From positions 120,422 to 184,421 of the forward strand of contig JAANBB010000035.1 in assembly GCA_014621425.1 (NCBI GenBank): 64,000 nucleotides of DNA, in the 5' to 3' direction. Below are positions 10,873 through 22,127 of the stretch, in pieces. This DNA comes from Cylindrodendrum hubeiense (Eukaryota > Ascomycota > Sordariomycetes > Hypocreales > Nectriaceae). Position 1 is the first letter of the stretch; each line of letters opens with the position of its first letter. The position numbers and the translations under genes were made by a program. The notes under the pieces are model-generated. The model was not told the DNA's origin, made no database searches, and saw nothing but the letters and a program-made list of their open reading frames with translations.

Positions 10873-13730
10873 CTAGCGCTCCTCGATTGCGAGTTTCATC
10901 ATCATCACTCTCCCTGACCTGCACCCGAGTGCAATCGTGGATCCCGACACAACCGAGCAAACAGGACGGTACGATCTCGGCAGCCAGAGCACTTTCTTTC
11001 CCTGCCAGGTAATCCAGCAGAGGTCCTCGCTAATTCCGTACCCAGAGCGACAGTCCGCAGGCGCTGAATCATCCCCGAGGGAGGTACGGCGGTTTACGGA
11101 TATCGCCCCGACGTCGGTATAGACAAGCTCACCGACGGTGTCGAATTGAAGCCGGGACGTCAGAACACCAAGATCGACCAACTGCATGCACTCTCCGCTC
11201 TCTGTTCGCCAGAACCGCACAGTCTTATCTCCCGAGGCCGACACCACGAGGCTCGAGTCCGGTGAGAATGCGACCAACGACACCCAATCCTCATACCCAT
11301 TCAATTCTTGCATGAATTCGCCATTGCGCACCCACCAAAGCCGAACCATCTTGTCGTGAGAAGCCGAACCTATCAAATCGCTATTGGGGGAGAATGCAGC
11401 TGAGGTGACCCCAACCCGGTGGCCTCTGAGCTCGATATTCTCGCAGCTCTCGACCCGCCAGATGCGTATATTCTCATCACCGGATGTTGTTGCCACCAGT
11501 TTCGAGTCAGGCGAAAAGGTCACCGATGTCACCGAGCTGCCGTGGCCCCTCAGTTCTTTAATGCACTCTCCAGTATCAACCTTCCAGAGCCGAACAGCCT
11601 CGTTACTAGACGCTGAAGCCATCAGCGCTGAGTTGCGTGAGAATGCAACTGATACCACCGGGTTCAGATGCCCCCGTAGCTCACTCAACTGGCCAGTATC
11701 AACTCTCCATAGCGAAATGAGCCTGTCGCCCAGTACTGACACTATGCGAGTAGAGTCGGGCGAAAATACCACCGACTTTACTAAGCTCGCGTATGATCAA
11801 AGTATTTCTATTCTCTTCTCACTATCAAGCCCCCAAAGCTATGGGGGTCCGTTGCTTGAAGCTGACACAAAAATATTCGAGTCGGAAGATGTCGTCAGTG
11901 ATGTCACTGGGTTTCCAGCTCCCTCTCTTTGCGTATTGTCGCTGCCAACCTGCCACACACGTACTATCTTATCGAATGATCCTGACACGACACGAGTAGA
12001 GTCAGGTGAGAAGGCAACTGAAGTTACCCATCCGTCATGACCCTGGAGCTCCTGTATACACTTTCCACTTTTAACCCGCCAGATCCGTATGGTGCGGTCG
12101 CCGGAGGCTGATGCGACAAGTTTTGAGCCAAATAACAATGCGATTGATATTATCCGGTCTCTATGGCCCTCGAATACTTGGATGCACTCGCCGTTATCTA
12201 CCTGCCAAAGCCGGAGAGTCTTATCATAGGAACCAGATATAACAAGAGCTGAGTCGGGGGAGAATGCAATCGATATCACCTAGTCCGTATGGCCCATCAA
12301 GTGTTGGACGTAGTCGCTAGCATTCACCCGCCAAAGTACCACAGACAAAGTGTCGCCCGAAACTGACGCCGGGAAGCTGCATCAGGCGAGAACTGTGGCC
12401 AGACATATCCACTCGGGAATGGGGTGCTTAAACGTTCTTCTCATAACGCTCTTGTTCGGCGTGAACGCAAGTGCTGAGGAGAATATCTGAAGCGGCGTAG
12501 AATTCATCACTGAGATGTTGGCAAGGATCAGTCTCGCAGCATCTTGCAAGAAGTCCGCGAACATTTCGCTGTTTTCGAGCTATGATTCAGTTAGTCCATG
12601 CAGACCATATTCTCAACGCTGTTCATGCATCAAGGACTGACTGTAGGTCCCCGGCGGTCTTTTTCAAACTGAGGACCTTTACATCCAAGTCAATGCTTCC
12701 ACCCAATGGAGAAATTGGTCGACATGAACCTGTAGGCCTCACTGGCATCATTGATAGTTATACTCGCCTGTTGTATGTGATCAGCCTAATAAATTCAGGC
12801 ATACTGGACCGCTTCTGGAAGTTGTGACGTTGTTGTCTGGGCATCGATAACCGAGTGGCAGGTTCCTGGGTCACTCATTCCACATAGAGTATTTCGCAGA
12901 GAGACACTCATGATCCGCAGGCAGTTGATAGTCATTTGTTCTTAGAGATTCTTCTCATCCATCCAGAATTGATTGACTCCACGTTTCTTGGGATTTACCA
13001 AAAAGTCTCGGAAAGACAGTTGGAGCAACCGTACAGGGGCCTCAGCCGACACGGGAACATTTAAAACAGAATGAAGCGCAGATAGTTAGGTATCAAAAAC
13101 ATATTTTGATATGCCAATAATTTTCCCGAGGGCGCCTATTATAAGAGAATTGAATAGGACCACAATTGGCCCAACGATTTGACGAAATTGGTGCCCGGCC
13201 TTCTCAGATGATAAGCCGGCTGCCATCTTGTTCGAGACTGACAGAGGTGTTCCATCTAGCTTTTGTCTTTGCCATCTATTTCAAATTGTAATGCTTCTTT
13301 AAGGGGTTCGTCCGAGTTTCCACATCGGCATATTGTAGCAGCAAAGATGAAAAGGGGAGTTGCTATCGTCACGAGAATTTGAATATCCCTTTCGCCAGGT
13401 CAATCAGGTAGTAGATTATGGAGGATGAGGTGCTCATTGGTGCCTTTCAGGACGACAAACCTAGACGAATTGGCAACTCTGGCCTACTGGTGATGAATTT
13501 CATTATTTGCAGCGACTGTAGCGACCTTGTGCGACACAGAATGTCAATTAAGAGTTTGATATCAGCGTCTCATTCGCACTCGTCAGGTGCATCAATGACA
13601 AAAACAACCGGTACTAGTTTCCGATGCTCTTGGACAATGTGCGACAGAGGTTGCATGATGAATTTCTCGCACTGCTCTCGAAACGCTTTCCCAAAGACGA
13701 TAGTCTTGAGTTCCGTAGTTCAAATTAATA
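10873..13730 (-). pseudogene. decayed NACHT-WD40 (HET-E-like STAND/NLR) gene, 5'-truncated
   Basis: Read on the minus strand, the order is that of fungal NWD proteins. First comes the NACHT Walker-B part (VVFVIDAPDECE, ~13600), then a TSRPELPIRLG segment (~13500), a helical part with LFIFAATICR (~13330), APVRLLQLSFRDFLV (~13020), a linker with TPLQIFSSALAFTP (~12500), and finally about nine WD40 repeats (SPDS...SGSYDKTLRLW) to a stop at 10873. The P-loop part is absent. Six stop codons lie within readable frame: 13570-13572, 12795-12797, 12786-12788, 12280-12282, 11839-11841 and 11797-11799; there are also frame shifts near 12340-12400 and 13430. Between 12279 and 10873 the frame is constant, interrupted only by stops. 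Intact relatives are cytosolic recognition NTPases in heterokaryon incompatibility or defence. This copy cannot make the full protein. Confidence 0.85.
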
Positions 13731-13850
13731 GAGGTCTTATAGTAAAGCAAAAGTCTTTAGTCAACCTCTAAATAATATCCTAGATAGATGTTATAGTCTG
13801 CTAACTACTAAGCATAGCTGTCACAATGCCTGCTACGGCAAAGGGAATGA

Positions 13851-15122
13851 TCACTTCGCCACATTTTTTAACGATGAAACAAAATAGCTACAGCTCATAA
13901 CACCAATGAAAATCGCGAAAAATGGACTATCTTGACCTTCATCATACGCTTCACTTAAGTTAACATACAAACCCTCTATCATAGATTTCACCAAGCTCGA
14001 ACTTGTGCTCCACAAAGACGCACAAGGTGGATCTCTCTCTATGCTGAAAGCGAAGCTTGTCGCGGGGGATAGATCTTCTTTCTCTATGCTGAATTCGAGG
14101 GCGATGGCTAAAACAAAGCTTAAGACAAGAGAGATGTCACTATCGCTCAAAAGCACCAGTCTAGTGTAGTAGGGGGTGGCAAACTTATTGAGCATGCAAA
14201 AATAACAACGTAGGAACCACAGAGGAAAAGCATACACATTAAGTGGGGATATGATGTAAAAGGATGTTGCTAGAGCAAGTCGGTAGTTATAAACAAAGGT
14301 GGAACGCTTGGGAAGACAGTATGATAGAAGGGGGAGGTATGAGTATGTGAAAGATAACCCAACTGCCCTATGCATGAAGAAATAAATAACTTCTGCACCT
14401 TCAAGCCCCCAAAATGAGTTTCGACGACACTGGAGCCACGGAATAAAAGTAGATGCGATGTTCTCTAGGTTCAGGCTTATAAAAGCTCCAGAGCAAATCA
14501 GGCCTAAGCCGACGTAACCGATTGAGATCCCGGCAATTGGGATTATTTTGGCCAACGTAGGACTGATAACAGCTGATAGCCAGGTACTTGCAGAGCTTCT
14601 AAGAAGAGCATACTGGTTTGAGGATTCAATGATGCTAATGTTGCAGAATGTCTGATCCAATAGCTGTGTTTTGGCTATTCGAGTGTGGTAGATAGCCCCG
14701 CCAAGTTGCAGGTGATTAGGGATTCTATCCATTTGCGAGGTTGCTTCGAGGAAAGGGATAAGTCTAGTAGACGACAGTAGCTTCACAATGTGTGCACACA
14801 GCTTGTTATCAATGATCGAGTCGTCCTTTACAACCCTGATAACAACGGCAAAATGCTCGTTGGTTGCCTTGGTTGCCAGCAATAAGGCGACTAGCCTCTT
14901 GCCGCCGAGATAAATTCTCGTGATTGACTGCGCTCGTATCATTGCTCCCCGCGGCGACCCCGCATATGCCGAGTAAACACCTACTAAGCGGATACCTTGG
15001 GGTAGACCATTTATCCAGATTCTAAGCTGAGATGCGCTGGAAGCACCGGTGTCGTCTTGTGCTTTGGCCAAAAGGAGTGAACGCTGGCGTGGCCACTGGC
15101 CCCAGGTGTGGTGACTAGCCAT
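13851..15122 (-). CDS. unrecognised protein with several membrane-spanning stretches
   Basis: Single open frame of 423 codons from the Met at 15122; the frame stays open further 5' to 15245, but that part overlaps the shared promoter and has an anomalous Gly-rich composition. I do not recognise the family. The first ~190 residues are soluble-looking. The C-terminal half has at least four hydrophobic stretches, for example around IIPIAGISIGYVGLGLICSG, YNYRLALATSFYIISPL, AFPLWFLRCYFCML and ISLVLSFVLAIALEF. Near the C-terminus an FSIEK/FSIER motif occurs twice, with a matching DNA repeat (TCTCTATGCTGAA, plus strand). It is divergent from the eIF4E-like gene across 255 bp and abuts the truncated end of the NLR pseudogene. 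Length argues for coding; function unknown. An undetected intron or a recent frame loss is possible. Confidence 0.55.
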   Translation of the reverse strand: MASHHTWGQWPRQRSLLLAKAQDDTGASSASQLRIWINGLPQGIRLVGVYSAYAGSPRGAMIRAQSITRIYLGGKRLVALLLATKATNEHFAVVIRVVKDDSIIDNKLCAHIVKLLSSTRLIPFLEATSQMDRIPNHLQLGGAIYHTRIAKTQLLDQTFCNISIIESSNQYALLRSSASTWLSAVISPTLAKIIPIAGISIGYVGLGLICSGAFISLNLENIASTFIPWLQCRRNSFWGLEGAEVIYFFMHRAVGLSFTYSYLPLLSYCLPKRSTFVYNYRLALATSFYIISPLNVYAFPLWFLRCYFCMLNKFATPYYTRLVLLSDSDISLVLSFVLAIALEFSIEKEDLSPATSFAFSIERDPPCASLWSTSSSLVKSMIEGLYVNLSEAYDEGQDSPFFAIFIGVMSCSYFVSSLKNVAK

Positions 15123-15377
15123 TATTGTCGGACCGCTAGACCGCCAAAACCCAGTACCTCCGTCGACTCCCACCACGCCCAAGTGCCCCATCGTCACGCT
15201 TCCCGAGCCTCCCTCAAACTCCAGCGCTTCTCTCACCCGCCACATCGCTCCTCACTCTCCGCCCACGCCCACGTCCTCCTCCACCTCCCCTCCCGCGACT
15301 CGTCTCCCAGACGTCCTCTGGTGACGACTCCCCGCCCTCGATTCCCTTCCCAGGCACTCCCGTTGCGATCCGTCTTG

Positions 15378-16531
15378 ATGGATAACCTATGGACCCGCCG
15401 CACAAAGTAAGTCTCTTCCTCGCCTGCCACCCAATAGCAAAGAACAGCTCAACCAACACGCTCCTTTCCTCAGCTCCGGCAAGCTCTCCCTCTCGACGCC
15501 CGGTCAAGCCTCCAACGGTGATTCCTTCGGTCGCAATGCTTCCTTCTCTAAGCGCCAAGGCGGCGACCCGTCCCAAGGCAAATCCAACCCATTCAACGCC
15601 TCTGCCCCCGGCAGCGCCCTGGTATCCCCTACCAGCGGCGCATCCAGCGCCTTCGGCCTAGGCTCGGGAGCCTTTGCGTCGTTTGGCTCTGCCAAGACGC
15701 CCAAGACGTCGGGTAATCCATTCGATTCCGCAATGGGGACGGCCATCCCCAGGGCCGGGCCAACTAAGGACTCTGCAAAAGCCGTGGGGAAACCCCCTGG
15801 CATGGCCTCCATCTCCGAAAGTAAGACTTCGGCGTTGTCGGCCGCTCCCCAATCACACCCACTCAAGGAAGGCTGGTCTTTCTGGTACCGACCACCGATT
15901 TCCAAGGCCCACGGCTTCATCGAATACGAGCAGACGCTGCACGGTATCGCCACCGTGCAGACGGCGGAGGAGTTCTGGGAGATATATTCGCACCTGAAGC
16001 GCCCCTCGGCCCTTCCCGTGGTGTCCGACTACCACCTCTTCAAGAAGGACATCCGCCCAATATGGGAGGATGACGTGAACAAGAAGGGTGGTAAGTGGGT
16101 GGTTCGCATGAAGAAGGGTGTGGCCGACCGATACTGGGAGGACCTGCTGCTCTCCCTCATCGGTGACCAGTTCGGCGATGCGGGCGAGGACGTGTGTGGT
16201 GCCGTGTTGAGCATGCGGAACGGAGAGGACATTCTGAGCATCTGGACTCGAACGGATGGTGGCCGTGTCATCAAGATCCGGTAGGTTCCCGCGCTTTTTT
16301 ATACCCGGTATGATTAACCCAATACTGACATATACCCCCAGTGAGACCATGAAGCATGTCCTCAACTTCCCGCCCAACACCCGGGTCGAGTTCAAGAGTC
16401 ACGACTCGAGCATTCAACAACGGACAGCCATCGAGGAGCAGCGCCGCGAAAAGTCTGGCCAGCACCACCACCACGACAAGCGTCACACCGGCGCCTCGTC
16501 GAAGCAACCCCCTGAGCAATCCCAGTCGTAA
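15378..16531 (+). CDS. class II eIF4E-like (4EHP/eIF4E2-type) cap-binding protein
   Basis: Exons 15378-15406, 15474-16280 and 16342-16531 give 341 residues; introns are 67 and 61 bp. The 29-nt first exon codes MDNLWTRRT. Residues ~10-135 are Ser/Gly/Asn/Pro-rich and disordered. The eIF4E fold begins at HPLKEGWSFWY (~138-148), followed by EEFWEIYSHLKRPSALP, SDYHLFKKDIRPIWEDD (cap-stacking Trp about 207, adjacent Glu) and KGGKWVV. The C-terminus is polar, with a run of four His. The segment corresponding to the first cap-stacking Trp of canonical eIF4E lacks Trp (YEQTLHGIA), as in the 4EHP class. This class binds m7G caps weakly and usually represses, or specialises, translation in the cytoplasm. 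Residue-level assignment is from memory of the family. Confidence 0.92.
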
Positions 16532-16987
16532 ACACTCGCGTCGGGCCCCCCAACATTTATGTACTGTATAATAGGTATACAGGGCCACCCCGGTTGGGAT
16601 TTTCCCAATCGTCGACCTCCTTTATTCTGCATCTTCTCTTTTTGTGTTCGCCCTCTGCTTGACACGGTGACGACGAGTGTTCTTGGATTGGGCTCCTCAT
16701 GCGTTGTTCATTGAGGGATGGGACGGGCAACGGGGCGGATGGATAGGATGGCATGGGATGGTTATGAGGGCTAGCGTTTGGTCTTGTCGAAATGGATTAT
16801 GTGTACTATAGCTGCCTGCGGGTTTAGCATGGCTGGCGAGGCAGCGCTTTTGTGTCGTGAGCTTAAGAATCACAAACAAGGCATTTTTTTTTGCGGGCTG
16901 GTTTTCCGCCTACAAAGCAAAGCAACGCGTTGATCATGAAAAAGTGATGTTACATATTGGTGTCCTTCTTTTACCTATTAACTCCGG
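16532..16987. other. shared 3' region between convergent genes
   Basis: 456 bases between the stop codons of the eIF4E-like and Sad1 genes; presumed 3' untranslated regions of both. No other feature identified. Confidence 0.6.
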
Positions 16988-18634
16988 TCATGAGGCTCCC
17001 GCCTTGGCCTTGGCCTTGGGCTCTCGCCTCCGCTCCCATACCTGCAGATATGCCTCGCCCAGGTACAGCAACTCGCTCTGCACTTTATCCACAAACAGGT
17101 CCTGCGCGACCACCCACTCGCCCGTGGCCTTGTCCTTGAGCTGGACCTTCCACGTCTTGCGCTCCTCGCCGCTGTCGACGACGTCCTCGCGGACGCGGAC
17201 GGCCTCATGGACGACGTTGGCGACCAGGTCGTACCAGATGGGCTCGCCAGGGGGCCACTCCTTGGGGTTGGGCTCGACATAGGGGGACATGTCGAGGTTG
17301 CGGGCGTCGAAGGTGACAATGGTGGGGTTGCGCTCCGAGACGAACTTATTCTGCGAAAAGCGCTTGACGTGGAACATGAGGTAGGGCGGTAGCGGGTGGA
17401 CCAGGCGATACCGCTTGCGCTGGGCGTGGTGCTCCTGCGCACGCTGGCCGTCGTACTTGGTGAGGATGGTGGTCAGGGGTACCTGTGGGATGATGTTCTT
17501 CTCGAGCTCGTCCTGGAAGAGCGGCGCCGACGGTAGGTCGAGCGTGAGGAGGAGGAAGCGCACAATATCCGTCTTGACCTCGGCCGAGTCCTCGAAGCGC
17601 AGCCGGTCGCTGGCGTCGGCGCGCGCCGTGATGGCCTGCGACTCGACCTTGAGCTTGCCCTGGAATGTGCGCTGCACCATGGAGCTGCCGGGCTTGGTCT
17701 TGGAGCCGCCGAGGCCGAGGTGCAGGTTGTTGAGGAACCATGAAAGGAACTCGACGGGGTCCGATTGGGCCAGCAGCGTGAAGCGCTTGTTGGACCGCAG
17801 CGAGATCTCCTGCAGCAGCTCGTGCGGCGACACGTGCGCCTTGAAGGCCCGCGGGTTCCAGATCTTGCGGGCCAGAGTGCTGCAGCGCTTGACGAGCTCC
17901 GACTTGGTCGGGAAGTCCTCCAGCAGGAAGTAGTTGCGCAGGGGGGCGACGTGTGCAAGCGCCTGTACGATGACGTTGAGGTAATCGTTGTCCTTGATGT
18001 TGTTCATGCCGACGAAGCCTGGGGTGTACTCCTTGTTGTCGAGGGTCCAGCTGGTGCGCTTGATGCGGTCCATGTCGATGACCTCCTTCTTCGTGTAGCG
18101 CGGATCCGAGACATACTTGATGTCGTCGAGGGCGTGGCTCTTGACCTCGTAGCCCTCGGGCAAGACGTAGACGCGCTGGGACTCGAGGTTGATAAAGACG
18201 TGGTGGTCCTCGTCGAGAGAGTGGAAGTAGGCGTGCGACTTGGTGCCGCGGCCCTGGAAGTACTTGCCACAGATGAGGCAGGCGTAGACGTTGATGTTGG
18301 AGAGGGAGACGGAGCAGAGCTTTTCAAAGTCAAAGTCAAGTACATTGCGGTCGATGGTGTCGAGGTACAGGTCGTCGTATCCGTCCGTGGGCGCCGCTTG
18401 CCGCAGGGGCGCCGCAGGGGGCATCTCGTCGTCGTCGTCGTCGTCTTCATTGTCGTCGTCGTTCCCATGGCCATTTGCGTCGCCGTTGGCGTGCGCCTCT
18501 GCATCCTCGGCGGGCGTATCTGGAAGGCCGCTGCCGAGCGGCGAGTCGAAGTCGCCGAATCGAGACCTCTTGGACGCGGGCGAGGCGATGTCAAGGAGCT
18601 CTTCGAGGGCCTCGGAGGCCTGGCGCTTGGCCAT
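16988..18634 (-). CDS. SAD1: Sad1/USP39-type U4/U6.U5 tri-snRNP-associated protein (inactive ubiquitin protease fold)
   Basis: Uninterrupted 548-residue frame. An acidic, Asp-rich tract lies at ~58-70. A ZnF-UBP finger spans ~106-160, with Cys107, Cys119, Cys122 and His134/138/144 as candidate ligands. A USP-fold domain starts at ~205 with GFVGMNNIKDNDYLN. In active USPs this box carries the catalytic Cys; here the position is Asp (~215), as in human USP39, so the protein should not cleave ubiquitin. Family knowledge: it is needed for tri-snRNP stability and pre-mRNA splicing in the nucleus. GC-rich codon choice makes long antisense frames on the plus strand (for example 17765-18733); these are shadows. 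It shares a convergent 3' end with the eIF4E-like gene. Confidence 0.95.
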   Translation of the reverse strand: MAKRQASEALEELLDIASPASKRSRFGDFDSPLGSGLPDTPAEDAEAHANGDANGHGNDDDNEDDDDDDEMPPAAPLRQAAPTDGYDDLYLDTIDRNVLDFDFEKLCSVSLSNINVYACLICGKYFQGRGTKSHAYFHSLDEDHHVFINLESQRVYVLPEGYEVKSHALDDIKYVSDPRYTKKEVIDMDRIKRTSWTLDNKEYTPGFVGMNNIKDNDYLNVIVQALAHVAPLRNYFLLEDFPTKSELVKRCSTLARKIWNPRAFKAHVSPHELLQEISLRSNKRFTLLAQSDPVEFLSWFLNNLHLGLGGSKTKPGSSMVQRTFQGKLKVESQAITARADASDRLRFEDSAEVKTDIVRFLLLTLDLPSAPLFQDELEKNIIPQVPLTTILTKYDGQRAQEHHAQRKRYRLVHPLPPYLMFHVKRFSQNKFVSERNPTIVTFDARNLDMSPYVEPNPKEWPPGEPIWYDLVANVVHEAVRVREDVVDSGEERKTWKVQLKDKATGEWVVAQDLFVDKVQSELLYLGEAYLQVWERRREPKAKAKAGAS

Positions 18635-19024
18635 GATCGCGCAGTGTCTGGATCTCGGGCGGCGTTACGACGACGGGGCCGGCTTGGGGATGCTGATGGT
18701 GGGTGTGGGTTCGCGGTTGAAGCTTGTCTCTAAATTTTGATGTTGGTGATGGTCTTTCTAAGGCTGCCAAAGCATGCGACAGTGGAGCTCAAATGCTAGT
18801 GGCGGCAGCCAAGGCCCCTGTCAACACCACCAAGCTCCCGCTGCATTTGGGCACTGGAAAGCACAGAACTGGATGCAATCAGCTGGAATTGAAGCTCATA
18901 ATAATAATAAAAACTCTTTTGTCTATGTCCTATATCCAGATAACCACATGTACTCGGATTATGCTAACAAAAACGGGAGCAATGCCATAATTCAACGCGC
19001 AAAAGTCTTAGTCCTTGGTACCGC
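18635..19024. other. intergenic, Sad1 promoter and Utp13 3' end
   Basis: 390 bases between two minus-strand genes; it should hold the promoter of the Sad1 gene and the 3' untranslated region of UTP13. No gene seen. Confidence 0.6.
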
Positions 19025-21847
19025 CTATCCAGCCATGACAACATCGGCCTCCTCGCTAGCCTGCTCCTCCAGCGCCGGCGCAATACTATCCATCTCCTGC
19101 AGGGTATATTCCACCAAATAACTCTCGTCAACCAGCTCCTCCGTCCGCTTGTAGTGTCTCTCTGTGTAGACTCGGATGGCGTGCAAGACATCCTTCAGGC
19201 TCTTCTGTCCCTTGGCTCCCTTAACAGACAGGTTCGAGAACTTGGACGCGGGGTAGCTTCGGATGATGGTCCACAGGATCCTCTGTGCTACTGGCGCCGT
19301 TCGAGCGTTCGTGTTCCAGTCTCGCAGCCTGAGAAGAAGGAGGAATAGTTGCTCATCGGAGAGATTGCCCAGGACCTCGTCAACGGCCTTGAGGCCCGAG
19401 AGACTCCCGGCATCAGGGTTGCTTGAGGTGATGACGGTGGTGAACAAGCTCAGCAGACGTCCGGGGTGGTTGAGCTGAAGAGCAAGCGTGATGGCTTCGC
19501 GGTACGATCCAGCATGGATGTGGTTTTGCAACTCCTGCTCCTGCTCAATCATCTCAAGCGCCGCCTGCGATGCTGCAGCCTGAGTCTCCGACGTGGTGTC
19601 CTTCCAGAAGCTGACGGTTGAGTCACCACTGCCCGAGACAATCGTGTTGTTCTCAGGATGCACAGCAACAGCCCAGACCCGGTCCTCGTGGTTATCAAGG
19701 GTGCACTCGGTCTCCCCAGAATTGGCATCCCAAACCTTGACAAGGCCGTCTCCACCAGCACTAGTGAATTGAACGCGCTTCTTGGACTCCTGGCCCGCAG
19801 GCGACTTGAGCCAAGCGAGCTTCAAAACACTGTTGGAGTGACCTTCGAAAGTCCTGACACAGGTGTAGTCAGAGAGGCTCCACAGCTTGATCGTCTTGTC
19901 ACCACTGCCAGTGAGCACCACACCCTTGCCAGTAACAGGGCCATCCTCACCCTGAACGGCGGGCAGCTGAGCGGGAGAGAACTGGACCGACCAGACTCCG
20001 CGCTTGTGGCCACGCAGGATGCCCTGGACCTCGCCCTCCTCAATAGACCAGATCTTGACTGTCTTGTCCTGAGACGCGGACGCAAACAGCTGGTTGGAGT
20101 GGTGAACGTTGAGCGCATTAATATCCTTATCGTGGGCCTTTCGGGTAAAAACAGCTCGAGAGCCAGCCTTGTTGCCTTTTTGCTGAGCAGTTCTGGGGAT
20201 TTCCCACTTCTTGACTGTCTGATCCTGAGAACCGGTTATGAGGTAAGCAGGAGGGTGCTCAAGGGGCTTTGATCGTGCTGCTGAGGATTCCTGAGGGATA
20301 GACTTGGGGAGGGCGACGGCTCCCAAGGATTCGGCATGGCCTGAGAAGGTAGCCCAGCAAGTATAGGAATTATTCTCCGGGTCTACACGCCAGAGCTTGG
20401 CAGTGTTGTCCTTGGCGCCAGTTGCGATCCAGTGGCCTGACCAGTCGATGTCCAGAGAAATAACAATATCGTCGTGACCCCTGAGAAGTGCGACATCCTG
20501 GCCAAAGTAAGGCGCAGCACCCGATCCCCAGACATCCTCCACATCATCTTCCTTGGTCTCGGCCACCGACACTATCCTGATGTCCTCCGAGTTTGTGGCT
20601 AGGGCGAGAAGCGAACGATCCGGCAACAAGTAACCCAAATCAATGATTTCATCGTGGGTTCCAGAGATTCTTCGGAACGGCTCTGGGGCTGTGATGGATG
20701 CTGATTCGTCCTTCTTTGGTACTTTATATAGGGCCAAGGTGTGGTCGACTTGGACACACATAAGGAAGGGGAAGCCGGGGCGGTAAATGATAGAAACGAT
20801 GCCCTCCTCCTCGCTCTTGGCTCCCACGGCTGGAGAGACTTGTGCTCCGTTGTCGGTGTTCCAGAAACGCAGTGATCCATTTTCTCCAGCGGAGTAGGTG
20901 AGCTGACCATTCTCGATAAATCCAGCGGCTTCCACGAGTTCCAGGCAAGGGACAATTTTTCGAATCTTCCAAGACTTGGTATCCCACCAGATCAAGGTCT
21001 TGTCCCGACCGGCCGTAACAAGGGTGTGCTGCTCCGGCGAGTAATCCAGTCCTTTGACGTCGGAGACGTGAGAGTCGAGGTTGGCGATGCAGCTGCGCTT
21101 GTTCAGGTCCCAAATCCTCACCTTGCCGTCCTGGCTGCCCGAGGCAAGTCTGAAGTTCGTCCCGCTCACACCCTCGTCACCCTCCTCATCCTCATCGTCC
21201 TGGCGCTTTGAGCCCTTCTTCCCCTTGCGCGATTGAACGACGTCCTTAGCAGCAACCTCGAAGAAGTGGAGCGCTGAAACGAGTACCGAGGGCCCGCGGA
21301 AGGTGTGTGTGACATATCCTGCTACAATATCCCAGACTTTGATGGCACCGTCGGTTCCTCCGGTGGCCAGTAGAGTACTGGTGCGATCAACAGCGAGGAC
21401 GACGACTGGCGTTCCATGAGGCTTTACTGTTCTGATAAGAGAGGCGTCAATGGTGCTGTCCTCCTCTGAGCGCTTCAGCGCAAAAATTCTCATTGACAAG
21501 CTCCGGCTGCAGATGATGAGATGCGATCCAGAGGGCGTCACTGTGAGTGGTTAGTTCACTCTCGTGGAAATAATTGCAAGCTCAACTCACAAGTCAGTGT
21601 TGAAATGAGCTCTCCATCCTATTAATCATTAGCCATGTTACGCTGTCAATCCTGGAGCATGAAGTCTTACACCCTCGATCTGGGCTAGGTGCCTGCCGTT
21701 GGATGGATCGGTCAGGACGGCGTCCTCTCCAAGGACAGTGGCGAGGATGCGGGCGCCATTGTCGAGAGCGACGGAGCCGCCCGTGAATATGGGCCGAATA
21801 ACATGGCCGACGTCAAACGTCGTTTTCAGAGGCTGTTTATTCGCCAT
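19025..21847 (-). CDS. UTP13: Utp13 (TBL3), WD40 subunit of the UtpB/SSU processome
   Basis: Exons on the minus strand: 21847-21671, 21618-21591 (a 28-nt microexon) and 21540-19025; 906 residues; introns 52 and 50 bp. The protein consists of two WD40 propellers, with repeats such as GSQDGKVRIWDL, GSQDQTVKKWEI, ASQDKTVKIWSI, GSGDKTIKLWSL and GSGDSTVSFWKD. A helical Utp13 C-terminal domain (about residue 710 to 890) starts around MIEQEQELQNHI and contains NHPGRLLSLF. An acidic/basic insert (KGKKGSKRQDDEDEEG) is typical of nucleolar proteins. Family knowledge: Utp13 is part of UtpB with Pwp2, Utp12, Utp6, Utp18 and Utp21, binds the U3 snoRNP pre-ribosome in the nucleolus and is needed for 18S rRNA maturation. 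It is about 90 residues longer than the yeast protein, which is normal for filamentous fungi. Confidence 0.95.
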
Positions 21848-22127
21848 GATGTTCCTGCTTTGATGTAGGAAACTTGGGATGCATCATGGCTAGTCGAATA
21901 TTTTTTTTTTGGCTGTCGCTAGTTGTGGCTGACACTGGCAGAGGGAGGCTCCGTCCGCCACGTTGCTACGCCACACCCCACTTCTCACTAGCCTACCGCG
22001 TCGGAACCCAAGTCATGACTTCTCGAAGCAGTGCACTCCATCTAATTTCCATCAGAAGAGCATCTCAAAGCTTCTGTTTTGTTCCCGTCAGAGACTTGCC
22101 GTCGATGCGCCGCACAGAGTCTTCATC

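Noticed and set aside
11384..12040. 218-codon plus-strand frame
   Set aside because: Shadow of the regular WD40 repeats read on the opposite strand; repetitive composition mirrors the minus-strand repeats.
15108..15377. in-frame upstream extension of the eIF4E-like gene
   Set aside because: Pro/His/Ser-rich translation of pyrimidine-rich leader without an ATG in good context; the ATG at 15378 starts a typical N-terminus and precedes a short first exon.
17765..18733. 322-codon plus-strand frame
   Set aside because: Antisense to the Sad1/USP39 gene; arises from its GC-rich codon use, has no domain-like pattern, and the minus-strand protein is clearly conserved.
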